Origin: Nocardiopsis metallicus
Lineage (GTDB): Bacteria > Actinomycetota > Actinomycetes > Streptosporangiales > Streptosporangiaceae
Reading direction: 5' to 3'
Length of the DNA: 64,000 bases
NCBI RefSeq assembly: GCF_014201115.1
Contig: NZ_JACHDO010000001.1
Span: forward strand, 2,418,001 to 2,482,000
Below the pieces are notes generated by a model. That model did no database searches, was not told the origin of the DNA, and saw only the letters and a list, made by a program, of their open reading frames with translations. This document shows positions 45,503-53,661 of the stretch, piece after piece. Both the position numbers and the translations under genes were made by a program. Every line of letters starts with the position of its first letter. The first letter of the stretch is position 1.

Positions 45503-45784
45503 TGACAGCAAGAGAGGGCCTCCGACATAGGTGTGGATTGTCTAGATCAACACCTGAAGTAGGTCAGGAGGCCCTCCGTGGCCCACAATACCCATGCCAA
45601 CGCCCGTCTCACACCCGCCGGACGTTTGGCGTTGGCTCGCTGCGTGGTCGAAGACGGGTGGACACTGCGCAGAGCCGCCGAACGCTTCCAGACCAGCGTG
45701 AGCACCACCAGGCCCTGGGCCGACCGCTACCGTACCCACGGCCAGGCCGGGATGGGCGACCGCTCCAGCCGCCCGCGTACCTAG
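45503..45784 (+). pseudogene. IS481-family element, 5' fragment only
   Basis: The transposase start at 45578 (MAHNTHANARLTPAGRLALA) and its helix-turn-helix (RRAAERFQTSVSTTRPWADR) are typical of IS481, but the protein stops after about 68 residues at DRSSRPRT, before any DDE residue. The left end probably begins TGACAGCAAGAG near 45503. It is cut where the attL-like sequence begins, so the junction destroyed the element. Confidence 0.75.
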
Positions 45785-45806
45785 CCTCTCCCACATACCG
45801 CCTGGT

Positions 45807-45838
45807 CCCCGGTTGTCCCGAGCGCCATGTAATCGTAC
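45807..45838. other. attL-like repeat (displaced 3' end of binding-protein gene)
   Basis: Direct repeat of 53742-53773. On the minus strand it encodes YDYMALGTT followed by GDQAVCGRG and a stop. Two of its three differences from attR are synonymous changes in those codons. Confidence 0.65.
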
Positions 45839-45965
45839 TTCATGAAGCGTGGGGCTGAGGGGTGCAAAGACCAGGCTGGAGAGCATATGCACTGGCCACA
45901 GGGTTGCGGGTTCGTGTAATTCGGTGCAGTTGAGTGCGGCTCCACGCAACTTCTTGTTCGGAGTT

Positions 45966-45985
45966 CGCCCCACAGTTGCCCCACG
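45966..45985 (+). repeat. Arm-type repeat near attL
   Basis: CGCCCCACAGTTGCCCCACG, matching TGCCCCACAGGTGTCCCACA near attR at 16 of 20 positions and in the same orientation. Likely an integrase arm-binding site. Confidence 0.5.
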
Positions 45986-46125
45986 CCCGCGCCCGACACC
46001 CCTCGCCAGGAGCTAGAAAACAACAAGCCTCCGCCGGTGATGGCACACCAGTTGAGGCACCCGAACCCTGACAGCTCCAGGAGATCGAGCCGTGACCGAT
46101 ATTATCCACGGCGCCCCCACCATCG

Positions 46126-46572
46126 GTGGCTGCCGTGCTCAAATACCTCGCCGGGCTCCCACCCGTCACACAGATCATCCTCGCCGTGTCCGCCAGCGTG
46201 CTCCTCGGGTACGGCGAGTACCGACGGCGGACCCGCGCCACCCCCACTCTCCGTGCCCGCGCCGGAAGCCTCGCCGCCTGCGGCCTCCCTGCCGCCTGGA
46301 CCGCCCTCCGTACCCCGCCCACCGACGACCAGAAGACCAAACGCGAGAACACCGCTGAGAACTTGCTGGTGTTCGGCTTCGTATTCGTTGTCGGCGGCCT
46401 CATCATGCAGGGCCTGATCCCGTTCGCCCGCGACGACATGGGCCCCACCGGTGTGTGGCCGTACCTGTTCTTCTTCGCACTGGACGGCATGGCCGCGTAC
46501 TTCGGCCTCATCTCCTACCGGCTCGCGGAGGAAGGCGCGAAAGCCACCAGCCCCGCATCATGGTGGGGCTGA
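46126..46572 (+). CDS. Membrane protein, N-terminal half of a split DUF2637/SpdB-like gene
   Basis: 148 residues from GTG 46126; another GTG at 46092 with a better ribosome site (AGGAG) opens a different frame, so a second indel near 46126 is possible. Membrane helices are VTQIILAVSASVLLGYGEY, NLLVFGFVFVVGGLIMQGLI and PYLFFFALDGMAAYFGLISY. It ends SPASWWG out of phase with the next gene, which continues the expected fold (VGLIVAGSAWFQWAHA). One lost C near 46550 would explain the split. Confidence 0.45.
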   Translation: MAAVLKYLAGLPPVTQIILAVSASVLLGYGEYRRRTRATPTLRARAGSLAACGLPAAWTALRTPPTDDQKTKRENTAENLLVFGFVFVVGGLIMQGLIPFARDDMGPTGVWPYLFFFALDGMAAYFGLISYRLAEEGAKATSPASWWG

Positions 46573-47360
46573 TCGTCGCCGGGTCGGCGTGGTTCCAGTG
46601 GGCGCACGCCGCCAACCGCGACCTCCCCGCACAGGTTGCGTGGACCGTGCTGCCGTTGATCGCCGGGTACCTGTGGGAGACCACCCCGAAGTACAGGCGT
46701 CGGGCGTGGAAGAAGGCCAACACCGACACCGGCCGCCAGGTCCCCAAAGCGCGGTGGATCTGGGACCCGGTCGGGTCGTTCGGCATCACCCGCCGCACCC
46801 ACATGTGGAACCTCCCGAAGTGGGAGACCGGTTTGGAAACCCACATGACCCGAGCCGAGTGCGTCCGCCAGCTCCGCCGCGAGTTCGGCCCGTTCTGGTC
46901 GTGGAAGGTTCCGGCGGACGTCGCGATCCGGTTGAAGCGTGGGTTCAGGGTCGAGGAGGCGGCGGCCCGGGTGCCGGAGGTGATCGCTAATCACCGGCGT
47001 GAGGTCGAGAACCGGCGGATCGTCAAGGAGGCCGAGGCTGCTGCCCGCGCGGGTGTCGTGGAGCCCGGTACCTACACCGTGGCCCTCCCCGACACCCCGG
47101 CGGTGGACCTGTCCCCCGTGGTGGGCGTTCAGGACGCTGTCGAACCCTTGGAGGAGGTCCCGGCGCTCGCCGCGACACCGCCAAGGAGAACACGTGAGCC
47201 TCGAAGCCCTCGCCGCCACCATGACCGCAACCGCCATCGTCCTCTGGGTGCTCTACCAGCAAGAGCAACGGGCACTCCGCAAACTCGACAGGGACTAACC
47301 CCAACACGAACGGGACCCGACACACACCGGGCCCCACATGCCAAAATCAAAACCCGCTAA
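46560..47360 (+). CDS. C-terminal half of the split DUF2637/SpdB-like protein
   Basis: 266 residues from ATG 46560, overlapping the previous gene by 13 bases. After one or two membrane helices (GLIVAGSAWFQWAHA, VAWTVLPLIAGYLWE) comes a basic soluble part with GITRRTHMWNLPKWETGLE and VRQLRREFGPFWSWK, similar in layout to the RMKLWEL segment of DUF2637 proteins found on actinomycete integrative elements. The last 60 residues have shadow-like composition and overlap a small gene, so the true end may be earlier or disrupted. Confidence 0.45.
   Translation: MVGLIVAGSAWFQWAHAANRDLPAQVAWTVLPLIAGYLWETTPKYRRRAWKKANTDTGRQVPKARWIWDPVGSFGITRRTHMWNLPKWETGLETHMTRAECVRQLRREFGPFWSWKVPADVAIRLKRGFRVEEAAARVPEVIANHRREVENRRIVKEAEAAARAGVVEPGTYTVALPDTPAVDLSPVVGVQDAVEPLEEVPALAATPPRRTREPRSPRRHHDRNRHRPLGALPARATGTPQTRQGLTPTRTGPDTHRAPHAKIKTR
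47194..47298 (+). CDS. 34-residue single-helix membrane peptide
   Basis: GTG 47194 sits 6 bases after AAGGAG. It encodes SLEALAATMTATAIVLWVLY followed by QQEQRALRKLDRD: one membrane helix and a charged tail. It overlaps the longer upstream frame in another phase, but its ribosome site and protein-like sequence make it credible. Function unknown. Confidence 0.5.
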   Translation: MSLEALAATMTATAIVLWVLYQQEQRALRKLDRD

Positions 47361-47388
47361 ACCACACCCCCAACCGCGAAAGTCTCCC

Positions 47389-47727
47389 ATGAGCAACAAT
47401 CCCCAGAACACCCCCGCACGCCAAACCAAGAAGACCCTGCTCTTCGTCATCCTCGCCGGAGTACTGGCGATGTTCGTCGGAATCTTTATACAGAACCGCG
47501 AGGACGACACCCCAAAGGTTGGGTTCGCAGCAAACCAGGAGCGCTACAGCGGCCATGACTGGGACGCCTACGAAGCCGGATATACCATGGCCAGGCCCAA
47601 CTTCGGCAACGCCGAAGTCCCCGCTTCAGTAGCGCGCACCGACGACAGCGGCACCCTGGCTGGCGCTCTACGAGCAGACACAGCAAACGCAGTGTGGTGG
47701 TGCGACAACAATGCGAATTGCCGATGA
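47389..47727 (+). CDS. Small membrane-anchored protein
   Basis: 112 residues from ATG 47389. After a basic N-terminus (NNPQNTPARQTKKT) one membrane helix, LLFVILAGVLAMFVGIFI, anchors an outward domain with WDAYEAGYTMARPN and a C-terminal Cys pair (WWCDNNANC) that could form a disulfide. No family recognised. Element-borne, same strand as the two genes before it. Confidence 0.6.
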   Translation: MSNNPQNTPARQTKKTLLFVILAGVLAMFVGIFIQNREDDTPKVGFAANQERYSGHDWDAYEAGYTMARPNFGNAEVPASVARTDDSGTLAGALRADTANAVWWCDNNANCR

Positions 47728-47915
47728 TCCCTCCAGGGAAGTCAGCTCGCTTCTATTGGGTCCACTTCAAGGTGAAGGACCTGAAGACATTTGTGGATTT
47801 CACTGATGAAGCGGGCTTCCAGTGGAGGCTGCATCAGCGGGATGTTTTGTCCGAAGCGGCAGAGCGTGAATGACGACGGGCCCCGCCATCTGGCAGGGCC
47901 CGATTTCACGTCCAG

Positions 47916-48500
47916 CTACTTCGGGGGCTTGGAGTCCCGCGCCTCGTGCATCCACGCCAACGGCGACCGATCCAACGCGAGCTTCGCGAGCCGCTGCGCC
48001 GAGTCGGTCTTCAACGCCGCCAACGACGTGTCGATCCACGCCCGAGTATCCGTGCCCTGCTCCCGGTACTCCACCGCCTGCAACAGGCACTCCAGCTTGT
48101 CGGCGTCCTTCGCGCATCGCGCCTCCACCGACTCGCGCGCCTCGTACTCCTCCTCCGCGCCGGCGATCAGACGGGCCAACCCCTCCGGCATCCCCGCGAC
48201 CTGATCCGCAGTCACCTCGCTGTTGGGGGACGCCTTCAGGTAGCGCTTCCCGATGTAGGGGATGTCGGTGAGCCGGGTCTCCTGGGTGTCGTGGAACAGG
48301 GCGAGGAACGCCGCCCGCTCTGGATCCGCGCCCTCCAGCCCAGCGATGACCGCTGCGGTGACGGCGGTGCGATGCGAGTGGTCCGCGATCGATTCCGGGT
48401 CCGGGACGCCAGCGATCAGCCACCCCGTGCGCTTGTAGCGTTTCAGCAACCCCACCTCGTACAGGTAGTCCAGTGCCCGCACGTCCTGCTGCTCGCCCAT
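47916..48500 (-). CDS. HD-domain hydrolase (YfbR/YedJ-like)
   Basis: 194 residues. The HD metal site is complete: SIADHSHRTAV (first His), LFHDTQETRLTDIP (His-Asp) and CAKDADKLECLL (last Asp). Such proteins hydrolyse nucleotides or nucleoside monophosphates, and related genes are common in actinomycete integrative elements next to an XRE regulator, as here (12 bases from it). A role in nucleotide-based control of the element is possible but unproven. Confidence 0.82.
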   Translation of the reverse strand: MGEQQDVRALDYLYEVGLLKRYKRTGWLIAGVPDPESIADHSHRTAVTAAVIAGLEGADPERAAFLALFHDTQETRLTDIPYIGKRYLKASPNSEVTADQVAGMPEGLARLIAGAEEEYEARESVEARCAKDADKLECLLQAVEYREQGTDTRAWIDTSLAALKTDSAQRLAKLALDRSPLAWMHEARDSKPPK

Positions 48501-48511
48501 CAGGGACCCTT

Positions 48512-49657
48512 CTAGCGCCGTTGAACCGTGCGAAGAGCGTAGGACACCTCTTCAAGTTCGCGCTTCGACTGCGCCGAAATGACACCCTCCTGCAGCATCC
48601 TGCTGACCGCGCCCACCAGGTCATCCGCAATCTTCTTCCCCAACAGGCCCGGCTTACGGATGATCAGCGCCCACAAGGTGTGGCAGACCACGTCCACGTA
48701 CACGTTGTCGGGGGTCAGGCGGCCCATCAGGTGCTTCAGCAGCCGGTCACCGTGCCAGGAGTCCAGGTCGAGCTCCACCATGAACGTGTCCGCTAACTGC
48801 GGGTCCGCGATCTCCCCCAACCAGTACGCCCAGTAGTTGAGATTCGCGATCTCGCAGGCGTCCGTGGAGATGTGCACATCGATGAACGACGGCAGCGCCC
48901 CCTCATCCCCCACCCGAGCCAACGTGTGCGCCCCCGAACGCACCACAGCCCATGACGGAGTCCACTCCACCTCGTTGCCCAACCGACGCTGCTCCGCCCG
49001 CTGGGTGACCGCCAGCCACTCGATGGTCTCCGAGGACTTGTCGAACCCCGCCACGTAGTGGGCTTGCCGCCGAAGCAGCGCACCCTCCACTGAGTCCTTC
49101 GCGGCCTGCTCCGCTGCGGCCCGCAGGTGGTCGACCATGTGGCGGCGCTCATCCACGGCCAGATCCGGCCCGGTCCCTGACGGGCCACGTCGGCGTATCG
49201 GTGCGGCTTCCTTCAGCTCGTTCGGGACCGCGCCCGTGAACGGCCATGCCACCAGCTCCGTGAATGGCCTGGTGATCACCCATGTCGCCAACGGGTGGTT
49301 TTCCAGGTCGATGAGGCCGTCCGCGGCGAGCATGTACCCGATGAACCGGTCGGCTTCTATCCCTGTGTCCAGCTGGGAAAGGAGCCGGGGCGATGCCCCC
49401 AGCCGGTGAAGGAGGTGGCGCAGCTTCAGGTACGCGCCCGCAGACACCGACATCAGTGGCCGTCGGCCGGACTCCCACCCTTGGAGCGTGGACACGTCCA
49501 CCCGGGCTTTTTCAGCGAGCTGCTCCTGGGTGAAGCCGACGGTCTGCCGGATGGTCTTGAGTACGTACCCCGATACCCGGCCTTCACGGTCAGCATCCGC
49601 CCGTGGGAGCGAACCCTGACTGGCAGTCCGGGTAGAGGGGGGTGTGCGCTTGGCCAT
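48512..49657 (-). CDS. XRE-type helix-turn-helix regulator of the element
   Basis: 381 residues. The helix-turn-helix is at about 30-85: VLKTIRQTVGFTQEQLAEKA and VDVSTLQGWESGRRPLMSVS. The long C-terminal region lacks a known motif but is conserved-looking and helical (EWLAVTQRAEQRRLGNEVEW). Co-directional with the HD gene and divergent from 49770, where the element's promoters probably lie. It is a likely maintenance regulator of the element. Confidence 0.8.
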   Translation of the reverse strand: MAKRTPPSTRTASQGSLPRADADREGRVSGYVLKTIRQTVGFTQEQLAEKARVDVSTLQGWESGRRPLMSVSAGAYLKLRHLLHRLGASPRLLSQLDTGIEADRFIGYMLAADGLIDLENHPLATWVITRPFTELVAWPFTGAVPNELKEAAPIRRRGPSGTGPDLAVDERRHMVDHLRAAAEQAAKDSVEGALLRRQAHYVAGFDKSSETIEWLAVTQRAEQRRLGNEVEWTPSWAVVRSGAHTLARVGDEGALPSFIDVHISTDACEIANLNYWAYWLGEIADPQLADTFMVELDLDSWHGDRLLKHLMGRLTPDNVYVDVVCHTLWALIIRKPGLLGKKIADDLVGAVSRMLQEGVISAQSKRELEEVSYALRTVQRR

Positions 49658-49769
49658 GGGGGCTCCGGTGGGGGGTGACTCGTACTCCCGGTCCGTGGTC
49701 CGGGCTGGGGTGTGTCCGTAGCGTCATAACCACAGTACAGAGACCGATCTTGAATGTGGGGCGACGGCG

Positions 49770-50141
49770 GTGAGGACGGTGGATCAGGTGTCCGCCTACG
49801 AACAGCTTGCAGCGAACTACCCCGATTGGCACGTCACTCACGCCAGCGACGACCCGGGGCGGTGGGTGGCTTCGCACGTGGATGTTGTCGAGCTTGTCAC
49901 CGCGGCGACGGTGGAGCGGCTACTCGCCCGGATGGAGATTGCGGAGCTGAAGCGGCTCAAAGCCCGTTGGTGCCGGGAATGGGCAGTGTGGCGGTCCAAC
50001 GGCGGGTCGTGGATGGCCACTGCCCGTATGGCTGGTGTGGAGCCCACTCTGATGTGTGATTCCCCCGCTGAGCTGGAGGAGCGGATGAGACGCCCCGGCA
50101 CGTGGGGGCAGCGCTCGCCCGCCCTGGGGAGGCCGCTGTGA
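49770..50141 (+). CDS. Element-borne hypothetical protein
   Basis: 123 residues from GTG 49770. Soluble, mixed helix; VVELVTAATVERLLARMEIA and a Trp-rich middle (WCREWAVWRSNGGSWMATAR) are visible. No family recognised; no membrane segment. First of the rightward gene series after the divergent regulator. Confidence 0.5.
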   Translation: MRTVDQVSAYEQLAANYPDWHVTHASDDPGRWVASHVDVVELVTAATVERLLARMEIAELKRLKARWCREWAVWRSNGGSWMATARMAGVEPTLMCDSPAELEERMRRPGTWGQRSPALGRPL

Positions 50142-50267
50142 GAGCCCCGGTGCGACTGTGGCGGTGCCAACCGCCGCTCCGCCCCGACCTCGCACCGCTC
50201 ACCCAACTCATCCGTGTCCTACTCGCCCAACGCCCGACCCCGCTCGAACGAGTACTCGAAGACCCCC

Positions 50268-50627
50268 ATGGACCTGGCCTCCAGCCTGATCACCGCAGCG
50301 CAACACGACGGCCTGCACCCGGTGGTGGAAGCGGCCGGCACCGTCGATCTGCAAATCAGGGACGGTGACCGGGTGGTCGCGGCCATCCGCGTGCACCTCG
50401 GAGAGGACTGGTGTGTCCACGAAATTCCTGCACGAACCAGTGAGAGCGACCTGGAAACCCCTCTCACCCAACCATGGGCACGCGGCGCCTTCCGGCTCCG
50501 AGACATGCGCGACCTGGACATGTGGTGGGCGCGCGTCCCCGGCACACACCCCACCTGGAAGCCAGCGCAGGAGCCGTGGATGAGAGCAGGCCACTGGCAA
50601 CGGCGCGGCATCCTGACAACCCACTAA
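50268..50627 (+). CDS. Element-borne hypothetical protein
   Basis: 119 residues from ATG 50268. An alpha/beta pattern is suggested by LITAAQHDGLHPVVEAAGTV and DGDRVVAAIRVHLGEDWCVH; the C-terminal part is Trp-rich (DLDMWWARVPGTHPTWKPAQ). No family recognised. Upstream of the peptide unit, so an accessory role there is possible but not shown. Confidence 0.5.
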   Translation: MDLASSLITAAQHDGLHPVVEAAGTVDLQIRDGDRVVAAIRVHLGEDWCVHEIPARTSESDLETPLTQPWARGAFRLRDMRDLDMWWARVPGTHPTWKPAQEPWMRAGHWQRRGILTTH

Positions 50628-50941
50628 ACCCTCGCGCGTCCGGGCCCTTTGGGGTGTAACCCCATCGGGCGCGCGGACTCAGGCGTCGCGCCATAGTCCA
50701 TGAAGGGACGGTGCAGCGGCACGAGCTGGTAGACCCGTCAGACGGCCGCGCCTCCACATACGGGTGGGGCACCCCGTGGGGGCTCGGTCCCGACAGTTCC
50801 TAGTACTCCGGGCACCCGCCGAGTAAGTCAAGGCTGAAAGGCGGGGGCGCGGACCGATGTCGTCCTCTACCCGGGGGCGACACCTCTCGCCGGGCGCCAC
50901 CACCTGAAGAGCGGTAGCCCACTGCCTTAATGGAGAATCCG
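50628..50941. other. Leader region of the lasso-like unit
   Basis: 314 bases before the precursor gene. Contains a 30-codon frame from GTG 50711 to TAG 50803 (STYGWGTPWGLG in it) with a GAAGGGA just upstream and mostly G/C third bases. The interval also has a tRNA-like AGCTGGTAGACC stretch that does not fold into a full tRNA. Promoter position not resolved. Confidence 0.35.
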
Positions 50942-51100
50942 ATGGACGATTTCATGGCCCCGCCTGCCCCGCCCACAGTGAACAGAATGTTCACCACCCC
51001 TCCCCGGAACGTTGTGCAGAGCCCTGAGCAGTCCCACGAGTACAAGAAAAGCTCGGGGTCCTCTGACGCCGCGCACACCTACGACACCACCAAGCGCTAA
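50942..51100 (+). CDS. Putative precursor peptide (lasso-like RiPP)
   Basis: 52 residues from ATG 50942 behind GGAGA, ending TAA 51098-51100. The first half is Pro/Thr-rich (MAPPAPPTVNRMFTTPP); the second is hydrophilic, QSHEYKKSSGSSDAAHTYD then TTKR. It lies 41 bases before an asparagine-synthetase-like cyclase and is followed by a GNAT acetyltransferase, the gene order of albusnodin-type loci. Glu33 preceded by QS and followed by Lys35-Lys36 parallels my recollection of the albusnodin core, in which Glu8 closes the ring and Lys10 is acetylated. No usual Thr at leader position -2 and no obvious Gly1 are seen, so the core boundary is uncertain. Confidence 0.45.
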   Translation: MDDFMAPPAPPTVNRMFTTPPRNVVQSPEQSHEYKKSSGSSDAAHTYDTTKR

Positions 51101-51141
51101 CCACCTAACCCGCTGAACCGACGCACGCCCCGGAGCACTCC

Positions 51142-52722
51142 ATGTTGCGATTGCGTTTGACCCCCTACAGCGAGAATCCGGCTTGGACCTGGTCCGGGGC
51201 GTGCTACGGCACCTTCGACCAGCACAGCCGAATCGAGCCCTTCGACCACCCGATGCTCGAGCACCTGGGCGCGACCGATGGACGCCGAACCCTGATCATC
51301 GTTCGGGAGCGCGTCGCCAACCGCCCGGCCTGCGACCCCGAAGTCCGCACCCTCACCCCCGGTGAATACGACCAGGCGCGCGAGTCCGTCACCGAGTGGC
51401 CGACCGACTTCGTGCTCCTGGAGACCGAACCCGCCCAGCCCGCCCGAATCACTGCCGGATCAGCCCGAACCACCCCCCTCTACCTGGCCGACGACGGCCG
51501 ATCCCTGTTCGGGTCCTGGGACATGGCCGACCTACGCGACCACGTCACCGGGATCAACCCCCGCGAGGCGGCCCGGCTGCTGATCTACCGGCCCCGCTAT
51601 TCCAGCGACACACTGTTCCGGGGCGTGCACCGACTCACTGAACGCGCCGTTGCGCACTTCGGCGGGTCCCTGTGGATCAGCTACCCCGAACCGGCACTGC
51701 ACCGGCAACCCCGCCAACTGGCGGCTGACGCCGACGTCCTCGGCGCGTTCGTGGACACCATGGACACCGCGATGGACCGCCGTCCCTGGGTCGAGGAGAC
51801 CACCCTGTTCCACCTGACCGGCGGGTTCGACTCAGGCACCGTGGCCACCCGCGCGGCCGAACGTCACCCCGGACTCTTGCCCACGGCCACGCTCTTGATC
51901 GGCGGGCCCGGACGGAAACAGCAGATCCGGCGCCGCGCCGAGATGCGCTCCCAGGCCAAGTTCGCCGACACCGACATCGTCATCGACGCCATGAAACACC
52001 CGCCCCTGGCGCCCGGCTGCCGATGGGTCGGGGGTGACGTGATCAGCCCAACCGAGGACCCGCTGCACTACCCGTTCGTCCAGATGGCCCGGTCCCTGTC
52101 CGCTGCCGGTGCCCGCACCGTCGTGACGGGGTTGGGTGGTGACGAGATGGTGGCCCTCACCCCGGAGGAGGAGCCGCACCTGGGGTTGGGAGAGATCACC
52201 GATGCTCAGATCCTGCCGTGGGTGGGTCGGCGCGCCCAAGCCGCGTTGGAGTTCGCCGACGACGGGATCGCGCCCCCAGCCCGGGTCAACTCCATGACCC
52301 TGCTGTCGCTGGAGAGCAACGCCCCGGTGCTCCTGCGCCACGGGCTGTGGCCGGTACACCCGTTCGCTGATCCGGTCATGGTCGAACTCGGCGAACAACT
52401 CCCGTTCGCGTGGCGTGAGCTGAAGCAGGTGCAGCGCCAGCGCCTTCGAGCGATCGGGATGGGCGAGGACGTCGTTCACCCCGTCGAGCGTGAGTCATTC
52501 GCCGAGGTCATCGAGCATTCCCTGATCACCCACGCGCCCGCCCTGTTCGCTCGTATGCTGACCGAAGGGTCGCCCCTGTTCGATGAGGGCCTGGTCGACC
52601 CGGACGGGCTGCGAACCGCGGTCGAGCATCTGACCTCTGCCCGCTACCGGGAAGAGCAGGACTCCAAACTCCTGGAGGTCCTGAGCCTGCACATGTCCGC
52701 CACCGCCTTCCTGAACTCCTGA
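51142..52722 (+). CDS. Asparagine-synthetase-like macrolactam cyclase (lasso cyclase / albusnodin type)
   Basis: 526 residues from ATG 51142. The C-terminal half is an ATP-pyrophosphatase: PP-loop LTGGFDSG (225-232) and GLGGDE (330-335). The N-terminal amidotransferase-like half begins MLRLRLTPYSE and lacks the Cys at position 2 needed for glutamine hydrolysis. That pattern fits lasso-peptide C proteins, which adenylate an Asp/Glu side chain and close an isopeptide ring, rather than real asparagine synthetase. It is sandwiched between a small peptide gene and a GNAT gene 9 bases downstream. A B-type leader peptidase was not found nearby. Confidence 0.75.
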   Translation: MLRLRLTPYSENPAWTWSGACYGTFDQHSRIEPFDHPMLEHLGATDGRRTLIIVRERVANRPACDPEVRTLTPGEYDQARESVTEWPTDFVLLETEPAQPARITAGSARTTPLYLADDGRSLFGSWDMADLRDHVTGINPREAARLLIYRPRYSSDTLFRGVHRLTERAVAHFGGSLWISYPEPALHRQPRQLAADADVLGAFVDTMDTAMDRRPWVEETTLFHLTGGFDSGTVATRAAERHPGLLPTATLLIGGPGRKQQIRRRAEMRSQAKFADTDIVIDAMKHPPLAPGCRWVGGDVISPTEDPLHYPFVQMARSLSAAGARTVVTGLGGDEMVALTPEEEPHLGLGEITDAQILPWVGRRAQAALEFADDGIAPPARVNSMTLLSLESNAPVLLRHGLWPVHPFADPVMVELGEQLPFAWRELKQVQRQRLRAIGMGEDVVHPVERESFAEVIEHSLITHAPALFARMLTEGSPLFDEGLVDPDGLRTAVEHLTSARYREEQDSKLLEVLSLHMSATAFLNS

Positions 52723-52731
52723 GAGGACCCC

Positions 52732-53256
52732 ATGTTCGTCATGCGACTGGCCACCGAGGGTGACGTCCCCGGGGTGGCCGAGATGATCCGTGCACGCTGC
52801 TCCTGGCAGGAGGCACGCGGATTGGAGACCTGGCGGGGCATGGTCGACGACCTCGCCGGGCAGGCCGGAAGCGGCTTCATGTGGGTTCTCGAAGACGCCG
52901 GTCGGATCGTTGGGTGCACGACGGTCATGACCCAGGCGCCCCCGAAGGACTGGACGCTCGAAGAGGCCGCCGAACCGGCCCTGTACCTGTTCACAACCGT
53001 GACTGATCCGGCCTACCGGGAGCACAAGCCGGGAACGGTGATCGCTCTGTGGGCGGTCGACCTAGCAGCGCGGCAGGGCCTCCAGTGGGTACGGCGCGGG
53101 TGCTTCTTCCCCGAGTTGGTCAAGTACTACGAGACCCAGGGCTACAGCCTGGTCAAGGAGCAGGACCGAAGCGCCGGACACCTGTACCTGATGGCTCGTC
53201 GTACGGAACGCCTCGACCTCGACGCGCTCGGCCTGACCACCCAGGCCACTGCCTGA
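52732..53256 (+). CDS. GNAT acetyltransferase coupled to the cyclase
   Basis: 174 residues from ATG 52732 behind GAGAGGA, 9 bases after the cyclase stop. GNAT fold: MRLATEGDVPGVAEMIRARC, a central TTVTDPAYREHKPGTVIALW replacing the usual Gly-rich acetyl-CoA loop (R-E-H-K-P-G-T here), then AARQGLQWVRRGCFFPELVK and YYETQGYSLVKEQ. In albusnodin loci a GNAT enzyme acetylates a Lys of the lasso peptide, so the precursor's Lys35/Lys36/Lys51 are candidate targets. Independent detoxifying roles cannot be excluded. Confidence 0.78.
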   Translation: MFVMRLATEGDVPGVAEMIRARCSWQEARGLETWRGMVDDLAGQAGSGFMWVLEDAGRIVGCTTVMTQAPPKDWTLEEAAEPALYLFTTVTDPAYREHKPGTVIALWAVDLAARQGLQWVRRGCFFPELVKYYETQGYSLVKEQDRSAGHLYLMARRTERLDLDALGLTTQATA

Positions 53257-53335
53257 TCCAAGAAACGATGAGACGGAGGAACCGGGCGACGTTCCAGGTC
53301 CATGTCTCCCGCCCTAACCAGAGGGGTACAGTCTC

Positions 53336-53650
53336 GTGGAGGGGCGGACGGTGGTGACGTGCTGGGCACCGTTGCATCCGGAGGCGACGCCGCACCTGAC
53401 CCGGCATTCGCACAGGTCGTGGTTGGACGAGATTGGTGTGCCGCCAGGGTTGGCAGATAAGCGTATGGGGCACTTTGAGACGGCAATTCCGGGCACCTAC
53501 AAGCACCCCACGGAGACGGGCCGAAAGCGGCTGAGAGAAGACCTTGAGGAGCTGTGGGAGGAGTCGTTGGATGAGCGGCTGTGGTGGTCCGAGTGGTCGC
53601 TCGTGGCGCCGTTGGATCAGGCTCTGAAAAAACGCGAAGCGGGCCGGTAG
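53336..53650 (+). pseudogene. Tyrosine integrase, C-terminal remnant
   Basis: 104 residues beginning abruptly in a frame without N-terminal domains. HLTRHSHRSWLDEIGVPPG holds the H-x-x-R pair, MGHFE the second His, and GTYKHPTETGR the nucleophilic Tyr. The first catalytic Arg and the core- and arm-binding domains are missing, so it should be inactive. Its orientation and position beside attR are those of an element's integrase gene. Confidence 0.8.
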
Positions 53651-53661
53651 CCCCCTACTTC

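Noticed and set aside
45502..45858. 118-residue frame over the IS481 fragment
   Set aside because: Different phase from the recognisable IS481 helix-turn-helix, so a shadow.
50690..50810. tRNA-like stretch (AGCTGGTAGACC, GGGGGCTCGGTCCCGAC)
   Set aside because: D-loop-like and T-loop-like strings occur, but acceptor, anticodon and T stems do not pair at tRNA distances.
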